From Roridomyces roridus (taxonomy: Eukaryota > Basidiomycota > Agaricomycetes > Agaricales > Mycenaceae), in assembly GCA_029378245.1 (NCBI GenBank), contig JARKIF010000044.1:350954-414953 (forward strand): a stretch of DNA of 64,000 nt, written 5' to 3'. How positions within the stretch are numbered: position 1 is the stretch's first letter; each line of letters begins with the position of its first letter. Under the pieces are notes generated by a model. It saw only the letters and a program-made list of their open reading frames with translations. It did no database searches and had not been told where the DNA came from. Both the position numbers and the translations under genes were made by a program. Shown in pieces: positions 33,495 to 45,364 of this stretch.

Positions 33495-34572
33495 CTACAA
33501 AATTGTCTTGATGCGTTCGTCTAACAGCGCGAGCACTGTGCGAAGCCCGAGGAGGACACCTTCATCTGGCCCTTGGCCGGGGACGAAACGAGTGTGCGCA
33601 AAGTCAATCAAGCGCACATCGCACGGCGGGCCAGGTTTCCTGACACCATCCGTGGTATCGGAGTCGCTGTCCGATTCATCGTCCTCGTCCTCCTCTTCGG
33701 TCATCCATTTGAGCCCTTCTTCAGCCCGTGACACATCGCTTTCGTATAAAATCAACAGACTCCCGCCCACGATACGGATTTCTAGGGCTGTGAGTGCGTT
33801 GAGAATATCTTGTATTTCCTCGCGCACGAGTTGGAGGATCTGCAGGAGGAGGGGAGCGGGGAGACCTTGGCGAGGTTCGTCTGGTGTGGAGATTGGGAAG
33901 AAACGTGCTATGCCCTCGGGGAGCTGGGAGGATGAGAGGGATTTTCCGTATGTCTTGTCCGTTTTTACGGCGGAACCGGTGAGGTTGTCGTATACCTTTA
34001 AACATTCTGGGTCAACATTTCAGGCGACATAACATGCATTAACCTGGAACGCGGTTAGCCGCATGCCCGTCTTGAGCGAGGTAGTGGATTCTGCGGTCTT
34101 CTTCATGCGCGCGACTTTGTCTGGTGGTGCCAGTTCATCATGCAGGACGGTCCCGAGCTTAATGTCGAGGATGTTTGGTTTGACAAACTGGTTTGCGAGA
34201 TTTTCGAGGACGATAGACTGTGCACGAGGGCATGAGCACCCACTAGCTACATTCCAGTGTCGCGCCGACCTCTTTTCGCGGTCCCTCAATCGGTTTGACG
34301 GGTATAGCATTCGATTCAGTGCTGGGCTGTTCCGTGTCTAGCTCCCCCTCTAGTGCTAGTGTGCCAAGGAATTTTGGGATGAAGGGCCGCAGAGCCTCGA
34401 TCTCGGGTTCGGTGGTCGCTGCGACGGTTTGGTAGAATTGGAGCTCCAAGGGCAACGCCTGCTTGATGAGGAGTGTGTTGTCCTCGGTGGTGAGCACTGC
34501 GTCGCGGTGGCCACCGACCTGCGAGTCGAGAGCTTGCGTTGCGGTACGCGGGCTTGGAGACGCTCCGGACAT
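33495..34572 (-). CDS. Inositol polyphosphate (multi)kinase, IPK family
   Basis: Exons 34572-34270, 34217-34044 and 33995-33495 give 325 residues. The catalytic PxxxDxKxG signature is present as PNILDIKLG, preceded by GHRDAV and LPLELQFYQTV and followed by MRLTAFQVYD, SLLILYES and the C-terminal VRLIDFAHT. An acidic insertion (EEEDEDDESDSDSD) splits the C-lobe, as often seen in fungal IPK2/Arg82. The product makes higher inositol phosphates in the nucleus. Its ATG is only 41 bp from that of the divergent gene at 34614. Confidence 0.9.
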
Positions 34573-34613
34573 GAGGTTGTTTACATCTTGGCTTGCTTTC
34601 TACCGCCATCATA

Positions 34614-34901
34614 ATGGCTCTCAGCTTGAACTATGCTGCCAACACGTACCTTGCTGTGACGCTCCCTGCTGCCTCATCCTACTTGACGACACCCGAGTCT
34701 CTGGGAATCGTGCACCCCGCGGTCGCCCATGTCGGGCAGGTGGGCGAGATGCCTGATGTTCAGCTCGTCAGCGTTCCGAAGGAAGAGTGGGAGGGGCCCC
34801 AAGGGAAGCGCGAAGAGATACTGCAGGCCTTGAAAGCTGTTGGTAAGGTGCATGTACAAGCACCGAAACAGAGAGCCAAACGAGGAGGCGACGAGCTGTG
34901 A
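34614..34901 (+). CDS. Small conserved hypothetical protein
   Basis: A single exon encodes 95 residues, starting ALSLNYAANTYLAVTLPAAS, with a hydrophilic C-terminus containing QLVSVPKEEWEGP and ending RAKRGGDEL. I recall similar short Agaricomycete proteins of unknown function. No signal peptide or TM is evident. Head-to-head with the IPK gene, so the two starts share one short promoter. Confidence 0.6.
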   Translation: MALSLNYAANTYLAVTLPAASSYLTTPESLGIVHPAVAHVGQVGEMPDVQLVSVPKEEWEGPQGKREEILQALKAVGKVHVQAPKQRAKRGGDEL

Positions 34902-35251
34902 TGAACAGGTTCGTCTCGTATATTTCTGAATGGACTACGAAATAACGGTGCTCAGAACGATGTACGATACTTGCAGTCTTTCGGAAGCTATATGAACATG
35001 TATAAACGGAGCGCGTCTACAGCAGTGTCCAATGTAAATCGTGAAACCATTCTCGGAGTCCGGACGCGTTCGAGACGAGTTTTGGACTCTTGGTAGACCT
35101 TCGTTCTTGTTCACACCATGTAATTGTCCGAATAAGATTATCCATTGTGAAAATCCCAGTCGCGTTGAGGTGCTTGGAATATGGGCGTGGGAACAATCAG
35201 CGTGGCTCGGGACAAACAAACAACGCGTTTTACTCCTTACCAACAACCACC

Positions 35252-38200
35252 ATGGGCAAACGTCGCGTCGATAGTGACGACGAGGACCCCTCCGTCGAGA
35301 CAACCCCCGCCTCAAAGCGCGCCAGGACTGCAGACAGCGACGAAGACGAGGCTCCACGTGCCACATCGTCCAGACGCGCCTCCAAAGGCAAGGCCAAATC
35401 GCGTCGCCGTGACGAAGAGTCCGACGACGACGAGGACCAAGACGACGATGAAGAGGTCGAAGAGAAGGATGAAGATGAACGCGAACTCGAGGCAGATATC
35501 CTCGCGTCGCTCGAATCTAAACGCGGCACTCGCGGGGGTGTTGCCGACCACGGAATCATTGAGACGATCGAGATGCACCAGTTCATGTGCCACAAGTTCC
35601 TTACTTTCACGTTCGGGCCTCAGATCAACTTTATCATCGGTGCGTGTGGCTCTACTGGCGATTAAAGGCATGCTCAGATCCTTCAAGGTCACAACGGAAG
35701 TAGGTTGCAACGCTGCATTTCGCAGTCTTCCCGCTGACTTCTCTAGGTGGCAAAAGTGCTGTTCTATCCGCCATCACAGTCGCTCTTGGTGGCAAAGCCA
35801 ATTCCACTGGACGTGGGAACGGCCTCAAGTCTTTCATTCGCGAGGGGCAATCGTACGTTTACTTCTATGGGTTTATTTTTCGGCCCTATATCATCACTCA
35901 GGGCGTCCGAGGTCACCATATCTCTCAAGAATCAAGAGAGGAAGCCTACAAGCCGCAAGAATATGGCAAGTCTATCGTGATCACCCGCCGGTTCACCAAG
36001 GAAGGCAGCAGCACTTGGAAAATCAAGAGCAAGACTGGCAAGGTTATCAGCAACAAGAAAGATGAGCTCGCGGCTATTTGCGACCATATGAACATCCAAG
36101 TCGACAACCCCATGAATGTTCTTACTCAAGGCACGTTTTCATTGCCCGCATGTCTCGTGTCCGTACTCAAGTCGACTCTAGACGCCGCCCGGCAGTTTCT
36201 CAGCGCGTCTGTTCCGTCTGACAAGTACAAAGTAAGCAATATCCCCCCAGTCGAACAATTCTCTCATGCCCTCGCCAGTTCTTTCTTCGGGGTACACAGC
36301 TCTCCCAGCTGTCTGAAGAATACGATATCTGCTTCAGCAACATCACCGCGACATCCAAAGTTCTTGAGCAGAAGCAAGAAGCTCTCCCCGATCTCAAGAG
36401 GGCTTTGCGCGACGCGACTTCGCGTTGGCAGGAAGCTTCGAAAGCTCGTGAGCAGAAGCAGAAGGTCGCGGTGCTGAAGAAGGAACAGGCCTGGGCACAC
36501 GTGACGGTCAAGAGGAAAGAGATGGAGGGCAAGATCGAGGACGTCGCCAAGGCGACTCGTCGAGTCCCCAGAGTTCAACAGAGTCTCGATACGGCCCAGG
36601 TAATGCTTCGTTCTATTACATTTAGAGTCTTTTTTAATCCCTCACAGGCCAACCTGGAGGCGGCCGACAAAGTCGTCGTAGAGGAAGAGCAGAAACTCGA
36701 TGAACTCGGAGATCGAGAGGGTCTTAACGACAAGAGGAAAGAGGTCCAGGATGAGATCAAGAAGAAGAGAGACACTGTCATCTCCCTTCACGTGCGTCAT
36801 CCATGATCGTCGACCCTCGCCTCGCCGCTCATTTCCATCCAGAGTCAAATGAAAGACATGGACGGTAATATCAAGAAAGCCAAACGCCAGATGGAAGATT
36901 ACCAGCAGCAGATTGACAAGGAAACGAAGCGCCTCGAGCAAAACACCGAAGCCAAGCGCGCGGAGACGCAGCAGAAGATGCAAGCGGCTCGTGACGCCGC
37001 GGAGAACGCCCAGAAAGCCGTCGAGTCCCTCTCGGCCGAGAGAGCGGCGGCGGAGGAGGAAGCGAAACGCATCGAGGCGGAGGGCAGGCCTCTTGAGCAA
37101 GCGTTGCGTGCAGCGAACGAACAAGTCCAGCAATGTCGCAACAATATCGACAACTGCCGCAGAGCCGAGAAAGACCGATATGCGGCGTACGGGACCAACA
37201 TTCAGCAAGTTGTGCAGCAGATCAACCAGACGAGATGGAAGGGCGAGAAGCCTCTTGGGCCTCTTGGGATCCATTGCAAAGTCCGGGATAACCAGTGGGC
37301 TCGATTGTTACGGTCCACGCTGGGGTCCATGTTGTCCTCCTTTGCTGTCACGACCGTGGAGGATCTTCGTACCCTGAAGAAGATTCTCGAGAGCAGCGGC
37401 AAGTAAGCCTTTTTTCTTTGTTCGTCGGTCTCTGGTCGTTGATTAGCCAATACAGCCCGAACGTCACGGTCTTACTCTTCAAACCGGATATGTTTGAGTA
37501 CAAGCATGGGGAGCCTCCTGAACATGTGTTGACTGTTTTGCGTGCGCTCGAAGTAAGTGCTTGATCGTACTTCCGGCCGTCGTTTACCTTGCTTCAGATC
37601 TCGGACCCTCACGTTCTGCGTATCTTGATCAACAAGTCCAGTATCGAATCGCGGGTTCTGGCGCCCACGCGTCTCGAAGCGCAACATACCTTGTCGCAGT
37701 TGAGAGGCGGAGCACAGGCATGGACTAATGATGGGTTCCTTGTGACCAAATTCCCGTACGTGGCATTCCAGTTTCATGCACCAGTGTTGACGGCATTGTA
37801 GGGAAGGAGGAGAGTCCTCTGTCCCGCTACACATTAGGGAGACGAACGCTGGGCTTCTTGTTGGTAATGCGAGCGATGAATTGGCGTACGTCCTAGTCTT
37901 TTTTATTCTTCGTGCTATTCATCTAGTCCATAGACGGTGGACGCAAAACCACAATGACGCACAAGCCCAACATGCTGCCGCTAAAGCTGCTCACGACGCC
38001 GGTTATGCGAAATATGGAGTTGCCCGTGACGCTTTCGCGAGTTTCGGAGTACGTTCTTATCCTGTGGGATTGTGTTGAGGCTGACGGTTCCGCAACACAG
38101 CCCAGGCTGGCAACTGCGGAGGAGACTGTGCGCCGTGCCAAGACTCGTATGCGCCAGTTGCTGGACGAGATCAACGAGGATACGCCGGCTGAGCTCAGTG

Positions 38201-39479
38201 CGCTCAACGAGGCATACGAGGTGAGTTATCAGCCTGGCTGGGATATGTTCTCTGACCCCATCTCCTAGGAAAGCAACAAGGACAGAGAAATGCTTACAGC
38301 GCAGTTTACCGACATTTCGAGGCAAAAAGCGACTCTTGATGCGGAGATGAAGGAGCTTATCACACAGAGGGATGCCTATACGGCGCAGATCACCGACTTT
38401 TTGACTCATCAGCAGCAGGTCAAAGTACGTGTCGGCCGTGATATAAAGGTGGTTTGATTTGACTGGTGCACAGGACACGATCGAGAAAGCAGCGGAGAAC
38501 CGGACGAAATTTTTGAGCGACGTTCAAGGGTGGAAGAAGAAGCTCGAAGTGGAAAACGCCAAGGTTAAAGAGGCTCAAGAGGTCGCTGACCATGTCCAGA
38601 CAGAATTTGAGGTTTGCCGTTCCTTGTGTGTTTGAAATTGGCGTTTAAAAGTCTGTAGCAATGGACGGCCAAAGCTGAGCTGTACTGCGCGCGAGTGGAG
38701 ACCGACCGTGATCCAGACGAACTGGAACGGATTATAAAATCGACGCAGGATGCTCTGAAGGAACGTGAGCGGAGGTCAGTCCAGTTTCTTGCTCGTTGTG
38801 TATGAGGAGTTGACTTGTTTAGACACGGCGCTTCTGTCGATGAGATGACGGACGAAGTGAACAAGGCTCGAGAGCGATTGGAGAGGACCCAGGGCGATCT
38901 GAACAAGATGGGTGCTCTTGTCAAGGCTCTCAAGAAGTCGCTGAGCGTCCGCCTCTCAAAGTGGCAAGAGTTCCGTCGGCATATTGCGCTGCGGTGCAAG
39001 CTCGTGTTTGGGTACCATCTATCGCAGAGAGGGTACTACGGAAAGGTCATGTTCGATCATGACAAGGGCACTTTGCAGCTCAAGGTCCAAACCGACGATC
39101 AAGCGGCCACTCAAGGCGTCAGTCGCGACAAGGACCCTCGCTCACTTAGCGGTGGCGAAAAGTCGTTTTCGACCATCTGCTTGCTCTTGTCTCTGTGGGA
39201 GTCTATTGGCTGCCCGCTGAGATGTCTCGACGAGTTTGATGTCTTTATGGACGCAGTCAACAGGCGTATTAGTATGAAGATGATGGTGCGTTACGTCTAA
39301 TGTCTCTTGGATCCTACTCACAACCTGGTTAGATCGACGTTGCTAACCAGTCCGACAAGAAGCAGTACGTACTCATCACCCCGCAAGACATGACGAATGT
39401 AACGCTTGGGCCGACGGTGCGAGTCCATCGTATGACGGACCCCGAGCGTGGGCAGGGGGTGCTTGGATTCTCGGGCTGA
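35252..39479 (+). CDS. SMC6: SMC6, ATPase subunit of the SMC5/6 complex (one frame break)
   Basis: About 1130 residues over many exons. An acidic N-tail (about 90 aa) is followed by GIIETIEMHQFMCHKFLTF and a Walker A loop, GHNGSGKSAVLSAI, split over a 12-nt exon (35688-35699). Next come FIREGQSASEVTISLKNQ, YGKSIVITRRF, NPMNVLTQDAARQFLSAS, long coiled coils flanking a hinge (RSTLGSMLSSFAV), and the C-terminal ABC signature LSGGEKSFSTICLLLSLWES with Walker B LRCLDEFDVFMD. SMC5/6 acts in recombination repair. The intron at 36131-36181 is GC-AG. Between about 35932 and 35940 the frame shifts: SLKNQ is in one frame and EEAYKPQEYG in the next, with no room for an intron, so one base is missing relative to a functional gene. 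Confidence 0.9.
35688..35699 (+). other. 12-nt microexon in the SMC6 Walker A loop
   Basis: Flanked by GTGCGT...TCAAG and GTAGGT...CTCTAG introns (35640-35687 and 35700-35746). Inclusion is required to read GHNGSGKS. Confidence 0.8.
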
Positions 39480-39603
39480 GGGAGCTGGGACGCGTACTAT
39501 AATCCATGTCCTAATGCGTATAATATATGCCTTGATTATGCTATGACGTAACGCGACGCGCCTGTCTTCTACCTCGATGGCCTCCGTCCTTCCTTGGGGC
39601 ACC

Positions 39604-40594
39604 ATGCGAGTCGCCGTCCTCCCTCTCACTCGCGCTCCACGCATAGTAACGTACTATCATTTCGCCATCGTCCCTCCGCCAACACCACTTGCGGCACAAG
39701 ACACGTCAAGTTGGCATCCACAGAATCTGGTCAAGCGGGTCTCCGGCAAAGTCAACTCTACATGGGTATCTTGGGGCGAGGCGAAACCTGATACCTGGCG
39801 GGTACGAATGGAGCCACCCGGTGTTGCGGGTCGAAATAAATTGATACACAGTTCCGAATCTTCGATTTTGGCGAGCGATACTTCGACAAAATCGACTTTG
39901 AGGAAGGTCTGCTGAAGAAGATCGACGTGAAGACGGCTCCGCCAGCGAAGATGCCAGATAATTTGGCTGGAGAAGAGGCGGCGGCATGGAGTAGACTCAC
40001 GGTTCGTTGTCTCACGTCCCGAGATTCGCGTCTTTAATTTCGTGTCAAGGTCCCTCTGGTATATCCACCCAGCGTCTCCTCGGGACCTGGTGCTCTCTCT
40101 GAGCTGCGTACGCTGCTCCAGAAGCGCATTCCGTTGCACAATCGGGGCTTCTACACCTATGCCATCATTGCACCCCTTACTGCGCCCTTTATGTTGATAC
40201 GTGCGTCGGTCCCTGCTTTGCCTACGCATGGACATGACCCATCCCAGCTGTAATACCCAACCTGCCCTTCTTTTTCTGCGCCTGGCGCGCATGGTCACAT
40301 TACCAAGGTGAAATGTGCGTTTCTTTCCCAAATATAAATCAATCTGAATGCACCTCAGCCCTCCGTGGGGCGCGGCACCTTGACGAGCTGTTACAGAGCG
40401 GAAAGATTGTCCCCGAGCCAGACGCGGCCCTGGATGTGGTCTATGCTGCGGACGCGAAGGATGAGACGAAAGCAGCAGCCGTCATCGTTACACGCGACTC
40501 CCTTGGGCAAGGAATGCGCCTACTCGACGTGCGACCGGACGAGGCAAAGGATATGCTGCGCGCCTACGAGCAGGCTGTGAACCGCGTTGGGTAG
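39604..40594 (+). CDS. Mitochondrial K+/H+ exchange-related protein (KHE1 family)
   Basis: Five exons (to 39801, 39852-40001, 40050-40200, 40248-40307, 40359-40594) give about 264 residues from the ATG at 39604; an in-frame ATG at 39577 would add nine. Landmarks are RVAVLPLTRAPRIVTYYHF at the N-terminus, FRIFDFGERYFDKIDFEEG, GFYTYAIIAPLTAPFMLI and LPFFFCAWRAWSHYQALRG, with two probable membrane hairpins, as in the Mit_KHE1 family (yeast YDL183C-like). The basic N-terminus may be a mitochondrial presequence. Assignment rests on remembered family pattern. Confidence 0.65.
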
Positions 40595-41307
40595 TCAAGA
40601 CTTGGATAGACTCATACTTGTACGGAAACATGAACATTATATTTGATCCACGCTCACGATTCAACAGGTACATAGCTTGTAACGTAGATGCAAACTCCTC
40701 GGCCATTTTGTACGCCAAACATTCTCTATCCTCTGCGGCCGGCGAGGAATTCATGGAGACCGTCCGCCCGCGGAATCGGTGCTAAAGAAGCTCAAAAGGT
40801 ACGTTGCTATTACCCTATTACCTAAATGGCGTGCAGGCCTTGCTGCTCGGCGTGTCGCGGTCGTGCGTCGAGGGGGGCAATCGCACTGAGAAAGAAGTAT
40901 GCATGAAAGGAGGATTGGCCAGGTATAGGACAGACAGAATGCCAGAGTATGGTGGAGCGCCAAAAATTTGAGGTATGTGTCAATGTGGCGGCGAAAGTTC
41001 CATTCGTTCCTTTGGGCCTAACATTTTTTATTCAATCCAGACGAGTCCATCGAGGCGACGGAGTCGGAATCGGGAGCAGCGATGGAGGAGGTAGAGCGCG
41101 AGAAGGGTTGTTGGGCTGACAGGTATGTGGAGAGGTCCCTGTGCGAGCGGTGGCTGGCTGGAGATGAAGGAGCTAAAACAAGGTTGTTTGGTGGCGGTAG
41201 GCCGGCGGGGGTTTGCCGACGAGTTCGCTGGGCCTCGGGAATGTGGTTGCCAGATTGGGCCCAGCCTTTAGTAAAAAGGAACCACCTGCGTCGCCCGAAG
41301 ATGCTCA
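40595..41307. other. Intergenic region, no gene seen
   Basis: Frames on both strands are short or antisense to the flanking genes and show no domain. It probably holds the 3' end of the KHE-type gene and the promoter of the F-box gene. Confidence 0.5.
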
Positions 41308-42814
41308 ATGGCTCTTTGCACTGGCGTCTACACCCTTCCCGTTGAGCTACTTTCTCGTGTCTTTGTCTTGGGCGCCGAGGAGCAGCACACCGATTCGCCA
41401 TTTCTCTTGAGGCCGGACGAGGATACCGTGCTTGCCTCTGCTGACTTTCAGCTACTCGTTTCGCATGTCTGTCGGCATTGGCGCCACGTTGCCTTGCACA
41501 TTTCGTGTCTCTGGACTTGCTTGCATTTTCGGGAGCCTGCACACATCGAACGGGCCGAGGCTTTTTTGTCCAGGACAACGACAAAGTACGTTGCCCGATG
41601 TTTCTGTCGGTCTTGTTCACAAGGAATCGTCCAGTCATTCACTCGACATTCTCGTCGACACCGTGTCCCCAGATGACCATATCCCGGCCGTTACTCTTTG
41701 TAGAGAGGAGATGCGCACCATCTTTGCGCTCATAACCCCTCACGTTGGTCGATGGCGAGCGTTCCACCTCAAAGTACGTTCGGATGAATGCAAGTTGATA
41801 GCCAGAGAAAATCTGTCCTCGTGCGGGCCCGCTCCCCGCCTGGAAACCCTCCAGCTGTATCACTTTGAGGACTACCGGACCGCACAAAACCTCTACATCG
41901 CGACATACCGGCAACCCGTCGTCATCTTTGACAACGAGCTCCCTTCCCTCAAGAACGTGTCGCTCATTGGTGTGAACCTCCCATGGAAAGCGCCGTTCCT
42001 CCAGCATCTCCATGCGCTGGAGCTTGCGCTGCATCCAGATAACATCCGACCCCCATTCGATGCCTGGGACACCATCCTCCGTCGTTCACCCCACCTCCGT
42101 CAGCTGCGGCTGCATTACTCGGGGCCCAAAGCCGCGGACGAACTCGACAGCAAGATTTGCGTGCCAGAACTGCTCGAGTTGCATCTGACGGACCTCGACC
42201 CAGATCACCTCGCGCGCTTGTTACGCACGCTCGAGCTTCCGCGGCTGGCCACTCTTTCGCTCGACCTGCCAGAGCAGGATTTCACCAACGTGGTGGAGAT
42301 TTTTGCGACTACGCCGTCGCTGCCCATCGCTTCCCTACACACACTCCGTATCACTGCGCTCGAGTGCGCTCCAAGCGCTCTCACAGCCCTTCTCCGGGCC
42401 TTGGTCGGTCTTTCCGTCCTGGAACTCGACTTTTCTCGAGTCAGGGATCCCAATGCCATATGCAACGCGATGCGGGAAACCATTGAGGTTCATTCATGTG
42501 ACTGCACGGAGAGCAGACGCGTTCCGGTTCTCCCTCGGCTGAAGGAGGCGCGCCTATTTGGGCTTGGCGGCGAGCGGATCCGCAGGTTGATTGTGTTCCG
42601 TGAACGATTCGCGGCGGTGGAAGGATGTGGATGTGCGAGCGAAGAGGCTGCTTCGGGTTCTTCTGAGGAGCATGGGGTGATACCGTTGTTCACTGTTCGC
42701 GGTCGGGGTGGGAAGGATTCAATTCTTGATCAGCTGGTTAGGGAGGGGCGGGTCGTCTGCGAGGAAGATGAAGGCGATGCCGAAGGGGATGAAGAGAGCG
42801 AGGAGGAAGAGTAG
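41308..42814 (+). CDS. F-box-like protein with LRR-type C-terminus
   Basis: Exons 41308-41585 and 41635-42814 give 485 residues. The N-terminal VYTLPVELLSRVFVLGAEE with LLVSHVCRHWRHVALH and LWTCL is the F-box pattern of the very large Agaricomycete F-box family. The rest shows irregular leucine-rich repeats (LRQLRLHYSG, LLELHLTDLD, LATLSLDLPE, SLHTLRITAL) and a strongly acidic tail. It is expected to recruit substrates to SCF ubiquitin ligases through SKP1; the substrate is unknown. Confidence 0.8.
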
Positions 42815-42886
42815 GCGTACTAATGGACATTTGTTACATATGTATCTATCTATTGTACATACTTTATTTTGATATTGGAAGGAATG

Positions 42887-43810
42887 CTATTCGAGATGCT
42901 CTTGAATCCACGCCAGAGAGGTATAGAATGCCCCCTTTTTGGCGGCAACTTGGGCTGGATTATTTGGGTCTGCGCCGACCTGTGTGATCGTTAGCCTCAA
43001 ACGTCGGGCAGCCGAGCGACCTACAGCGAATCCATGTCCTACTGCGCTAAAATGGCGTCTCATGTAGCCAGCAGAATAGCTGCTCATTACCGCGTCTGTC
43101 TCGACAGCCAGGGTTGGAGTAAAACCCGTGTCGAATTCGGCACTATTGATTTCGAGGGGGACGTGCGATTGCGCTTTGATCACCTCGAAATCGATCGGGA
43201 CATCAAGCAGAGAAGGATGAGCGACTGTGCCGACGGTAATTGTATTGTTTTGAACCAGGCGGACGGTGTAGAGGCCTGGATTCATTTAGAATCGTTTGAA
43301 AGACATTCTAAGGAACTTGCCGCCAAAACAATACCCAGTAGCTGCTATTTGCTTCACGCCTTGTGCTTTGAGGGCATGGATCACCGCAAGGAGTGGAGGA
43401 GTTGTCTGGGCTTCCCCGTGGTTGGCTATCCATTTGGTGACATTGCCGCCCTTGGGAATGGCGTCACCGTTGAGATAGTCGGGAGCGTATGTCTGTCCTG
43501 TTCATTTGAAGTCAAAAAGATACTAAACTAAACTTGCCGCATATCCTGCTGCTGCGAATTCGTCCGCCAGTAAAAGATTATCCAGACTAGGCAAGCCGAA
43601 CACGTCCGTGAGGAACAGAATTGCCTTGGTAGAGTCGTATGCCTCAGGTAAGGACACATAGGTCAGGACTCCGTTTATAGTGACATTTTTCCCTTGAGGA
43701 AGTGGAGCGTTGACGACGGGCGAGTGGAAATGGGCCTCTGCTTCGGCCTGAGGGACTATGGTGCCGCGTACAGTCGAAGCGACAAGGCAGATGAGCGCAA
43801 GAAGATGCAT
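42887..43810 (-). CDS. Secreted dienelactone hydrolase family protein
   Basis: Exons 43810-43534, 43497-43321, 43275-43025 and 42979-42887 give 265 residues. A signal peptide (HLLALICLVASTVRG) precedes an alpha/beta-hydrolase of the DLH type: AILFLTDVFGL, EFAAAGYAA, YAPDYLNGD, nucleophile motif ATGYCFGG (Cys), and catalytic His in GHGFAVG; the Asp is probably in EFDTGFT. The intron at 43320-43276 is GC-AG (GGCG|GCAAGT) and sits immediately after the nucleophile elbow; reading through it gives a false stop. Substrate unknown; fungal secreted DLH-like enzymes act on lactones or esters. Confidence 0.85.
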
Positions 43811-44039
43811 GAGAATTGTGCATTTCGCGTGTGGAGGTGCGGCCTAAAGAGGAAAGCATCCGGCACTATTCCCAGGAGACTTTATTTCAGTGATCTGTGA
43901 CTTGAGAAAGACGGGTTACAACGGAATCGCAAAATAATCGAGTTATCTCGCAACCAGACGGTCCACCGATTGCAATAGTGGTTTCTGACATGTTTTCTGG
44001 GCAAAATGGCACGCTCCCGGGCCGCAAAAAGAAGAACTA

Positions 44040-44138
44040 GCCCACCGCGAGGGTCGAACTCGCAGCCTTCAGATTACGTAAGCCGCCTTTGTCACAATCT
44101 TAAAAGTCTGACGCTCTATCCGATTGAGCTAGGCGGGC
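44040..44138 (-). tRNA. tRNA-Lys(TTT) with intron
   Basis: Reading the minus strand, a 7-bp acceptor stem GCCCGCC pairs with GGTGGGC (one G-T), the D-arm contains TAGCTCAATCGGATAGAGC, the anticodon stem TCAGA/TCTGA encloses a CTTTTAA loop (anticodon TTT), and the T-arm GCGAG TTCGACC CTCGC closes. About 26 nt between the anticodon and the 3' half of its stem form an intron in the canonical position one base after the anticodon. Confidence 0.85.
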
Positions 44139-44585
44139 TTGGGACCAAGGTCTTCAGCTACCGCCATACCCTGCCCTCATTGCTGTGACGGGCTGAAGGG
44201 CAAACGGGGTCTCCATGAAGACAGATGCCACGAGGAGAAGGAAGCTGGGAGCCGGAGTGGAGGGAGGCAAGGATGGAATAGGATGCGATGGAACTCCGAT
44301 GTAGTGCGAGGTGTGATTGTACTGGGTGAGGTGAGACGGCGGTGTCAATGATGCCGAAGCCGATGCGGAAGAAGACGCGGTCGGAAGGGTTGTTGAACGG
44401 GTCGAGATCGTGCTCGAGGGTACCAACTGATGGCCTGTTTGAACCGTGTGAGATAGAGCCTGCGATGACATGAATTTGAAACAGACGACGGGATTGATGT
44501 ACATACCCTGAGTGAACGAACCCTCCAGCCTGCTTGCCGCGGCCGCGTCTTCGTTAGCCAACACGCGATATTGCGCTGTTAGCTC

Positions 44586-45296
44586 CGCCAAAGAACGGCA
44601 TAACCGCCAAGTCCCTGCAGTTCAGCCCACAACTCCGTGACTCGTGAGCGGTGGCCTGACATCGAGACTGTAAGGTTGTTGGTTGCAAATGCCGTCTCGG
44701 AAGTTGGCCGCATAGGTGTGGTGGATACGGCTCTCCAAAGTTGATGTCCTCACAATGGTGAGGAATTGCAAAGAATAGCCACCTTCTCCATGAAAGGCCC
44801 AAAGGAAATTATAAGACTTGAGGAATCGACGGTGAGTAAGTAGCACCCATCCAAGTCCGGGTGCGTCGAGAGCTGTAGCGTGGGTGGTGAAAGCAGGGGT
44901 GTCGTCGTGAGTGAGGGCCGTGATCCTGGTAGCCGTGTGCAGATGGGGCAAAAGAGCGGACGGTCCCGAAAGGACTGCTGTCCGCTGTTGGTCCTCCCAT
45001 CGGTGTCTCGCTGCGCGTTGGGTGGGCGCCGGAATCTGCACCCCTTGCGGGCCTCCCCCGTTACTCCCACCACCAGGGATGTGCCGCCAAAACCGCCAAC
45101 GCAAGCACCTTGCCACCCGCGCCGTAACTTCCACCGCCGCTGTCTGCTCTCCCAGAATAACCACCCCGCTGAATGTGCTCCCATCATCGTACGGCCCGGA
45201 ATACATGACTGTATCGTCACGAGGTAGGTTTGTTGGGACGTGGAATGGCTCAAACGAGGCTCCACCCGGCGTCCCACGTCTGCTCTCGGTTAACAT
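44586..45296 (-). pseudogene. Decayed gene fragment, duplicate copy A, unknown family
   Basis: The 3' part (about 44510-44770) is homologous to copy B at 45800-46080: both read SRIH..YAANF..GICNQQPYSLDV, and differences are mostly synonymous in that frame, so it was coding. Copy A lacks about 35-40 bp present in B after SHG and is shifted by one base upstream of the shared block, so it is probably dead. The upstream open frame to 45296 (containing NLPRDDTVMYSGPYDDG) is not recognisable. Confidence 0.5.
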
Positions 45297-45364
45297 CCAG
45301 GGCCATATTCCATCTTCCGTGCAGCATGGGTGAAACGGGTGCGGAGGGCGCTCCTACATGCACT

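Noticed and set aside
37870..37960. A second frame break in SMC6 near the hinge
   Set aside because: Choosing the acceptor ending CCATAG restores a continuous frame (ELARWTQNHNDAQAQH), so no break is needed.
40488..40754. An 88-codon minus-strand frame near the KHE-type gene
   Set aside because: It is partly antisense to the last KHE exon; no domain, no splice support.
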